From NCBI GenBank assembly GCA_036346375.1, contig JAYEVE010000445.1, forward strand, positions 248,001-312,000: 64,000 bases of DNA. The letters are read 5' to 3'. Origin of the DNA: Guadua angustifolia. Lineage: Eukaryota; Streptophyta; Magnoliopsida; Poales; Poaceae. This document shows positions 57,191 through 64,000 of the stretch, one piece after another (within the stretch, counting starts at the first letter, position 1; each line of letters opens with the position of its first letter). A program made the translations under genes and the position numbers. The notes beneath the pieces are model-generated. The model had not been told where the DNA came from, did no database searches, and saw only the letters and a program-made list of their open reading frames with translations.

Positions 57191-59303
57191 AACAGGTCAC
57201 CTTCCATCGCCATTGATAAGAAAACTCCCATGGAGGTATGGTCTGGTACTCCCTCAGATTATTCACAGTTGAAAGTTTTTGGTTGCACTGCTTATGCACA
57301 TGTGGACAATGGAAAATTAGAGCCTAGAGCTGGAAAGTGTGTCTTTCTGGGTTATGGTTCAGGGGTAAAAGGTTATAAGTTGTGGAACCCTGAAACTAAG
57401 AAGAGCATGTTAAGTAGAAGTGTGGTTTTCAATGAATCTGAGATGTATTATGCTAATCTCTCTTCTGATGTTCCTGATAAAGTGCCACAGAAAGTTAGCT
57501 TGCAGGTGGAGAACTTGGATGAGGGTGACCATGTGACTGATGATAATGTTGATGCCCAGGACACACATGTTCTTGATAATGATTCACCTGTTGTTGTGCA
57601 TTCTTCTCCTATTCTGCAGCCTCTACAACCTGCAGCACTTGATAGGCCCGTAAGGGCATGAAAGCCAGTAAGGAGATTGATTGAAGAACGCAATCTCAGT
57701 TATGCTTTGAGTTGTGCAGAGGAGGTTGATTGCAGTGCTGAGCCATCTACTTACACTGAAGCAATGGTTTCTGGTGATCGTGAAAAGTGGGTGTTTGCCA
57801 TGCAAGAGGAGATGCAGTCACTTGAGAAGAACGGCGAATGGGACATTGTTCGCTTGCCTAAAGAAAAGAAGACAGTACGCTGCAAATGGATTTTCAAAAG
57901 AAAAGAAGGTTCATCTCCTAACGAGGCTACAAGGTTTAAGGCAAGGTTAGTTGCAAAAGGTTTCGATCCAAGTACCGTGAATTGATTATAATGATGTGTT
58001 TTCTCCGGCTTGTAAAGCGTAGTTCCATTCGTACTTTCTTTGGTATTGTTGCTATGCATGATCTTGAGCTTGAGCAGTTAGATGTGAAAACTGCTTTCTT
58101 ACATGGAGATTTGGAGGAGGAAATTTATATGGATCAGCCTGAGGGTTTCATTGTTCCTGGTAAGGAGGATTTTTTATGCAAGTTAAAGAAGTCTCTTTAT
58201 GATTTGAAACAGTCTCCAAGACAGTGGTACAAGAGGTTTGATTCATTTATGATTTCAAATGGTTTTAAGAGGTCTCTATATGATAGTTGTGTCACATTAA
58301 ATTTATTGATGGATCACCCATATATTTGTTGTTATATGTTGATGACATGTCGATTCTTGCCAAGAGCAAGAAAGAAATCGCTAACTTAAAGGCACAATTA
58401 AGTAGCGAGTTTGATATGAAGGACCTTGGTCTTGCTAAGAAAATTCTCGGTATGGAGATTACTAGAGACGTAAAATCTGGTTTGTTATTTCTTAGTCAAG
58501 ATGGCTACATTCGTAAAAGTCCTCCATCGCTTTAATATGCATGACTCGAAGCTCTGTAAGTACTCCCATTGCTCCTCATTTCAAATTGTCATCTTCTCAA
58601 TGTCCTAGCACAGATTCAGATTTTGAGTACATGGAAAAAGTGCCTTATTCTAGTGCTGTTGGTTCTTTGATGTATGCCATGGTCTGTTCTCGTCCTGATT
58701 TATCCTATGCTATGAGCTTAGTCAGTAGATACATGGCTAATCCTGGTAAAGAACATTGGAATGCTGTTAAGTGGATTTTCAGGTATTTGCGTGGCACGTC
58801 TGATGCTTATTTGCAGTTTGGCAAAACTGGAGAGGGACTGGTTGGCTATGTTGATTCATATTATGTTGCTGATTTAGACAAAAGAAGATCTCTCACAGGT
58901 TATGTGTTCACAGTTGGTGGATGTGTAGTAAGTTGGAGGGCTTGTCTGCAGCCTATAGTTGCTTTATATATCAACTACTGAAGCTGAGTACATTGCAGTT
59001 TGTGAAGCATGCAAAGAAGCAGTTTGGTTAAAAGGTTTGTATGCTGAATTATGTGGAGATACATCTTGCATCAATTTATTTTGTGACAGTCAAAGTGCCA
59101 TATATCTTACAAAGGATCAAATGTTTCATGAGAGAACAAAGCACATTGATGTCAAATATCATTATGTCTGTGATGTTATTGCAGAAGGCAGACTAAAAGT
59201 ATGCAAGATTAGTACTCATGATAATCCTGTTGATATGATGACTAAGCCAGTTCCTGTTACTAAGTTTGAGCTTTGCTCAAACTTAATTGGTATTACTGTT
59301 TAG
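57185..59303 (+). pseudogene. Copia reverse transcriptase and RNase H
   Basis: A linker (KVFGCTAYAHVDNGKLEPRA) is followed by RT from WVFAMQEEMQSLEKNGEWDI through LDVKTAFLHGDLEEEIYMDQ and LYVDDMSILAKSKKE (YVDD intact). RNase H then runs from STTEAEYIAVCEACKEAVWL through FCDSQSAIYLTKDQMFHERT to HIDVKYHYV. Breaks occur at 57659, 57984, about 58300, 58533 and 58979. Pol would copy the RNA and remove the template; this copy cannot. Confidence 0.9.
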
Positions 59304-59403
59304 CCCTAGTGGCTGTTTGGGTGTCGACATTGTTTTCTTTGCTATCCAGGAAGATGTATACAACATTCATGCTGCAAGACTGAATTTGTCTCAAGGTGGA
59401 GTT

Positions 59404-59725
59404 TGTTGAATTATGATCCAAATTCAGAAGAAGGCTAACTTCTGTCGGAGCGGAGCGGAGGCCCGTCGCCGGAAGGCTTGGGCCGGAGCGGAGTACATTG
59501 CAGTTTGTGAAGCCTAGGTCATTGCCTTATAAAATTCTTCTTGTAAGCCGTCGCGAGGAATCTCTCCGGCGTTTTGTAAACACTCCTGAAAATAGTGAAG
59601 TTTGCCGGCCGGCGCCCGTGGTTTTTTTCCCTTCGCATTGGAGGGGTTTTCCACGTTAAAATCCTGTGTCCCGATCTGTGTTGATTTGATCTTCTTCGTT
59701 CTTATTTGCGTGTCGATTTCTAACA
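59404..59725 (+). repeat. Copia 3' LTR
   Basis: 322 bp, the same length as the 5' LTR, preceded by the purine-rich AAGGTGGAG. The RNase H match lies at 59491-59513. Confidence 0.95.
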
Positions 59726-59747
59726 TTTCCCTTTTGATCATTATCAG

Positions 59748-59830
59748 GAAACTCTGCTGTTCAAGCTATATCTCTGCTCTTGAAGAAGGGCGTACAGGAA
59801 GCAAATATTATATTCCTCAATCTTATATCA
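59748..59830 (+). pseudogene. UKL: UKL exon d
   Basis: 83 nt after TTATCAG, before GTAAGG. It encodes GNSAVQAISLLLKKGVQEAN and then IIFLNLIS when preceded by a G in phase 1. Confidence 0.85.
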
Positions 59831-60309
59831 GTAAGGCTTCTGAAGTGCTGGGTATTTTCTTTTCATTTATTTTCTGGGTATTTTCTTTTCATTTATTTGA
59901 CTATATTGGTCATTTTATAATTTTCATGTACATGGCACAAGTGCATTTGCTAGTTAATGACCATCTTAATGCTGCATTTGACAACTTTTGTATCTGCTGT
60001 TCTGTGCATGGCTGCAAAACTGATGGGAGGGTGCAGGAGATGATTACTCTGTAGAAGCTATTGAGAATTATATGTTTTTTTAGTGAAGTGTGAAACCTGA
60101 CGATTTGTCATCATTGTTGTACATGATCGTGATATTGACTTAGATGTTACCTTTCCAGTTAGTACGCAGTGGTTGAAAACTAATTAGGCCTCTTTTGGAA
60201 CGTGGGAATTTTTTCTGATTCCTACGGGAGTTGAACTATTTTCTGTGAAATTCCTGTGTTCCAAACAGGCCTTTAAACTCTTCACTAAAACTGTTTTCTG
60301 TTGTCCCAG

Positions 60310-60456
60310 GCTCCCCAAGGAGTGCATGTAGTTAGCAAGAGATTCCCAAGAGTCAAGACTGTGACCTCGGAGATTGAGTTTGGTCTAAATGATGATTTCC
60401 GTGTCATCCCTGGTATGGGTGAGTTTGGGGACAGATACTTTGGAACAGATGATTAA
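60310..60456 (+). pseudogene. UKL: UKL exon e (terminal)
   Basis: 147 nt after TGTCCCAG, ending in TAA at 60454-60456. It encodes APQGVHVVSKRFPRVKTVTS and ends GDRYFGTDD, the usual UKL C-terminus. Confidence 0.88.
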
Positions 60457-60537
60457 CAGTCAGGTGAGCTCTTGACGACAAAAATCGTGTCAGGTGAGCT
60501 CTTGTATTTGTGTGGCTAGACTGAATGGCTTCTTTTA

Positions 60538-60956
60538 GCGTGCGTTTGGTTGGGTGTACAAGGATGATTGGGATAAGATAGTACAAGATAGATGGGATGA
60601 TTCTAGATGAGATGGTACAACGAATATGTTTGATTGTTTGAATGGAATGATACAAGATTTTGTTTGGTTACTCGGATGAAATGATACAGGATGGTACGAG
60701 ATGATATTTGGTTGAAGGGATATGATTGGATTGAGGGATGAGATTGGCTAGAGGGATGGTGAGAGTGAACGATCTTATCCTGAACCGATTGGTTCAACCG
60801 TACGGGATGGTACAGCATCTCTTTGGAATATTTTAGGAATCTGTACCATCTCATCCTGTACTAAATGGTTCCATTCAGCCAACCAAATGCAAAGACAGAA
60901 CCAAATCCTGTACGGAACGGTTCGGTTCACCCTCGTACACCCAACCAAACGCACCG
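60538..60956. mobile_element. Tourist-like MITE (PIF/Harbinger type), copy 1
   Basis: Ends GCGTGCGTTTGGTTGGGTG and, inverted, CGGTGCGTTTGGTTGGGTG, with a TTA duplication on each side (60535-60537 and 60957-60959). It is 419 bp, made of repeated ATGGTACAG/GATGA motifs, and non-coding. It lies 80 bp after the UKL stop, so in the 3' UTR or just beyond. Confidence 0.85.
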
Positions 60957-61106
60957 TTATTCATCATATTCAACCTTGTCGCCTACCTGACATATGTGTG
61001 CATCTTCGATCACCAGTCCTGCAAGAAGTTAACCATCTAAACTCGTTAAAACGTTGCTTGCAGGCTTTTGTGAGAATTTGCCCAGACATACCCAGGTCCT
61101 GCCTGC

Positions 61107-61812
61107 AGCATCATCTCCATTTTTTGATAAACTTATTTTCACATCCCTAAGCTCTCAAATGCCCATATTAATGTATTAGTTACCAGAAACTGTGTACCAT
61201 GGAACAGTATAGACCGAACTTGCCTCATAACATAACTTGAGCAATTCAATTTTTTGGTGCCGTCGAATGTCCTTTTTGAAAGCCCGTCCTTCCCTTTCTG
61301 GTGTCTACAGGATGTTGTTTGACCTACTTCTGAATTTTCTCCTTTATTCCGTAATTCTGTTGTGCATACGGTGATCCTTTGCTTATCATTACGAAAAGCA
61401 GGAATGGATGGCTTCTATCACGGCTTGGTGCAATCCTTGCTGTGATCTTGAAGCGCATTGCTTATTTCATCGAATTGCAGGCAGTGTCTACAGATGCAAT
61501 ATTTTTTTACAACGTGTGCAACATTTTCCTTCGACAATCAGTAGAAATGCGGCACAGTAAACAGATGTTGCAAGCGTTGAAAAAAAATATTGCACGTGTT
61601 GAAAAAAATGTTGCAAGCGTTGAAAAAAAATGTTGCAAGAGCCGTCCGATGGATGAACAGTAATCAGATGTCTGAGCGCTAGTATTCCCCTTATTTCTCC
61701 TTTTGAACAATTTTACCGTTATCTTAATTCTTTCCCTATCTTCCTCTTCTTTTTGGCTCCGGCCATGGTAGACCAGGCGAGCCAGTGTTTTTCCTCTAGC
61801 TCCATTGTATGA
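61107..61812. repeat. Duplicated segment, copy B (copy A at 30299-31365)
   Basis: Nearly identical to A in three blocks (61107-61352, 61353-61492 and 61690-61812). It lacks the TIR element found in A, which shows the pre-insertion state. It has its own insertion, 61493-61685. Confidence 0.85.
61565..61635. repeat. Short tandem repeat, about 22 bp, three units
   Basis: Units of ATGTTGCAAGCGTTGAAAAA type start at about 61565, 61587 and 61608 (the middle unit reads ATATTGCACGTG...), followed by a partial fourth. They lie within the B-specific insertion. Confidence 0.75.
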
Positions 61813-62898
61813 AATTATAGCCATACATGTTTTTTGTTAGATGGATTTCAATCATATAAAAAAACTAGCACCCAAGCAGCGGTGTGAGACAATATTGAGG
61901 TCAATCTATAGATGTGTGATGATTATTTGATATTTGTTAGGTTGTGTCAATTTGTGTGAGTTTATTTTGGGTATGAAAAACTAAATTTGCAATTTTAGGT
62001 TGCTATTGGCATGCTAGTGGACAGACCGATCGAGTGAGTTTGAGCAATGCACTTAATTAAGAATTGATACTGATGTTGATTACATGTTTCAAGTTTCATC
62101 AATTTTGAGTGAGTAGATCTTGTGTTATTAATACTTTTTCCGGTCAAATTTGATATTTCTTCACATCTGAGTTGCTGAAATTCTTACTCCATTCATTCTG
62201 TTTTTGGTGTTTTTGAACCTAATATTTGCTCTATAGCATTAGTGTTTTTGAGAAGAGATTCTTGAGAGGAAAATTTAAATTGGCTTCTATTCACCTCTTT
62301 CTAGTCATGAGTTTCGGTCCATCAAATGGAAGCAGTTATTGTATCAAATACATATAAAGAAGATATGTAGATATATAGTCAGTTGGGGCTAAATTCTTAT
62401 GTATCGTTAATTTTTTTCATTCGGAAATTTTGGCAGGCAAAGGAAGCATGCTATTTGATATATAAAAACACGTACTACTTGGGCATGAAATGGAAGCAAC
62501 CAGGAAATCTTTTGTTTTGCAAGGTTAAGCATAATTTTTAGCAGCAACGGAACTGAATAACTCATATGTAAAAATTAATCATATCTGGGTTCATTGCTTT
62601 TTGTTTAGCTTCAATAACTTTGTTAGGTCTTCAATATAAAATTGTTCAATGTATTTTTTTCCAGGACTTGGGCTTTTGTGACTTCTAGAATTTCAGTTTT
62701 GCATGGTGGTGTAGATCCTAAATCTTTATTATATAAAGCAAGAATTTCTTCCAGCGTCACTTCATCAAAATTACCCACTTTTGCCACTGTTAGTACTCTT
62801 TGCAAATAAACTTTTTATCGCAAATTGAGTTTCTGTTGCAACGGGCACATGACTAGTACATCGAAAATAGGGGACGGAATAATTTGTGAGAGAATTAC
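61813..62898. other. No gene recognised; AT-rich
   Basis: One minus-strand open frame (62805-62623) reads NFDEVTLEEILALYNKDLGS, then EILEVTKAQVLEKNTLNNF. It looks protein-like but I do not recognise it, and it has no clear neighbours. Confidence 0.35.
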
Positions 62899-62901
62899 TT
62901 A

Positions 62902-63201
62902 GGGCAATCCCAATGGGATGACTAGGATAGTTTCTATAGCATTAATTAGGTTGTCATGTAAGCAAAATGGTGATGTGAAGGTAGAGTTAATGATGAAAGA
63001 GAAGGAAACCATTTCTCATGTAGGAAACCATTTCTACACAAGTACCAAGAAAAGGAAAAAGGAGATTGGGTGAGAAAATAAGAGAAAAGAGGAGATTGGA
63101 TGAGAGTTTATTTTGAAGAAACTATCCATTGGGAGCATAGTTTCTACATGTAGTGTCTAGATGACATAGAAGTTATAGAAACTATATGATTGGGACTGCC
63201 C
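62902..63201. mobile_element. Tourist-like MITE, 300 bp
   Basis: TIR GGGCAATCCCAAT and, inverted, GGGCAGTCCCAAT, flanked by TTA on both sides (62899-62901 and 63202-63204). Inner parts are also inverted (TAGTTTCTATA). Non-coding. Confidence 0.85.
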
Positions 63202-63578
63202 TTATGAGTGCAGGAGAGAACATTTGGTGAATGCGGTCAAACAGATAAAAACATTAATTCTCCGCGTTTCTTAATGGGCCTCGGTGATTACCCCTTTTAT
63301 TAGCAGCACAGTGTACTACTAATGTATTCTGTGGAGCAATGCCATGTGCATCCACGATAACGGCACTACCACCAATGGTTACCATCAATATAAAAACTAA
63401 TCTCTTCGATTACAAATAGTTATTATTTTAGACATCTATAAGGCATTCAAAACGTAGTTTTGACTACTAATTTCTATTTAATATATTTTTAAAACCCAAT
63501 AAAATTATAATATTACAAAATTACTTTTCAATGCAAATCTACTTGTATGATTTTCATATATCCAATTTAAATATTTAA
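63202..63578. other. No feature recognised
   Basis: AT-rich spacer between two MITEs. Confidence 0.5.
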
Positions 63579-64000
63579 GGGTGTGTTTGGTTGGATGTAC
63601 GAGGGTGAATGGGATAGGATGGTACAGGATAGATGGGATGATCCTGGATGAGATGGTACAGGGAAGATGTTTGGTTGCCTGAATGGAATGATACAAGATT
63701 TTGTTTGGTTGTTTGGATGAAATGATACAGGATGGTACGAGATGATGTTCGGTTGAAGGGATGAGATTGGATTGAGGGATGAGGTTGGTTTTAGGGATGG
63801 TGCGAGTGAACGTCCTGTCCTGGACCGATTGGTTCGGCCAAATTTCTCGTACAGGATGGTGCAGCATCTTTTTTGGAATATTCCAAGAATCTGTATCATC
63901 TCATCCTGTACCAAATGGTTCTGTTCAACCAACCAAACGCAAAGACAGAACTAAATCCTGTACGGAACAGTTTGGTTCACCCTTATACACCCAACCAAAT
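63579..64000. mobile_element. Tourist-like MITE, copy 2 (runs to window edge)
   Basis: Starts GGGTGTGTTTGGTTGGATG and is similar to 60538-60956 along its length. The inverted end is almost complete at 64000 (ACACCCAACCAAAT). The left flank is TAA; the right flank is outside the window. Confidence 0.85.

Larger units (their letters stand above)
54903..59725 (+). mobile_element. Ty1/copia element, nearly complete, inside a UKL intron
   Basis: Two 322-bp LTRs (54903-55224 and 59404-59725) are flanked by a perfect TTTCC target duplication (54898-54902 and 59726-59730). The order gag, protease, integrase, RT, RNase H is that of copia. The PBS is TGGTATCAGAGC (initiator tRNA-Met type). Several stops and frameshifts make it non-autonomous. 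LTR identity is about 96% by eye, so it is fairly recent. It has the same orientation as UKL. Confidence 0.95.
42074..60456 (+). pseudogene. UKL: Uridine kinase-like / uracil phosphoribosyltransferase (UKL), C-terminal half, split by two retrotransposons and frameshifted
   Basis: Five plus-strand exons match the UPRT domain of plant UKL proteins, which salvage uracil with PRPP to UMP: 42074-42134 (SVYTGVEFSKRLCGISVIR), 54157-54250 (GESMENALQACCEGIKIGK, ILIHREGDNGQQ), 54333-54406 (LIYHNLLKDIANRHVLLLDP), 59748-59830 (NSAVQAISLLLKKGVQEAN, IIFLNLIS) and 60310-60456 (APQGVHVVSKRFPRVKTVTS, then FRVIPGMGEFGDRYFGTDD, stop). All introns have GT...AG. Intron 42135-54156 is 12 kb because it holds G2; intron 54407-59747 holds a copia. 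The PRPP loop expected as DPVLGTGNSA reads DPIHGN, and an extra A (GGGAACAG instead of GGGACAG, about 54400-54406) shifts the frame between exons 3 and 4. Exons for the kinase domain are not found upstream. Probably a truncated pseudogene. Confidence 0.85.

Overview
The window is repeat-dense nuclear DNA of a flowering plant, almost certainly a grass (Poaceae). Evidence: two Tat-lineage Ty3/gypsy elements with antisense accessory genes, Ty1/copia elements, an En/Spm-type CACTA transposon carrying host exons, small transposons flanked by TTA, and exons of a plant uridine kinase-like/uracil phosphoribosyltransferase (UKL) gene. I cannot name the species. I see no intact single-copy gene, rRNA, tRNA or CRISPR array.

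Left part (1-23546) is a deep nest. The oldest layer is a minus-strand copia element surviving as three collinear pieces: gag 23352-23546, gag plus zinc knuckle 4607-5126, and protease 1058-1198. It was invaded by members of one family of very long, LTR-like elements (called family L here; 3.2-4.4 kb, TGTAACA...CACA). Copy 0 is 1-1057, copy 1 is 1204-4601, and copy 3 is 5127-5326 plus 19914-23351. Gypsy element G1 (5327-19913) then jumped into copy 3, and L copy 2 (12386-15957) jumped into G1, giving four levels.

Middle part (23547-about 31400): a CACTA transposon begins inside the copia gag. It encodes a decayed minus-strand TNP2-type transposase and carries exons of two host genes, a symplekin-like protein and a nucleotide-sugar transporter. 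Its right terminus was not found. A 1.1-kb segment at 30299-31365 recurs at 61107-61812.

Right part (31400-64000): AT-rich DNA with a 36-bp minisatellite, L copy 4 (33236-37605, perfect CTTCA target duplication), a 234-bp solo LTR (38626-38859, TAACA duplication) and a fragment of an NLR resistance gene. A split UKL gene spans 42074-60456. One UKL intron holds an 11.6-kb Tat gypsy element (G2, GTTGG duplication) and another holds a 4.8-kb copia element (TTTCC duplication). The UKL reading frame is broken in the PRPP-binding loop. Three MITEs lie further downstream.

The observations most worth a second look are these. (1) GCCGAT/ATCGGC is dispersed about once per 150 bp through all of G2, in all reading frames, in the LTRs and in the antisense genes; G1 has a different motif of its own (TCGACC/GGTCGA). 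(2) Both Tat elements carry spliced-looking antisense gene cassettes of parallel layout. (3) Family L has a conserved 7-bp hairpin with a compensatory change in one copy. (4) L copy 1 has an inverted copy of its own 5' end at its 3' end, inside an apparent target-site duplication.
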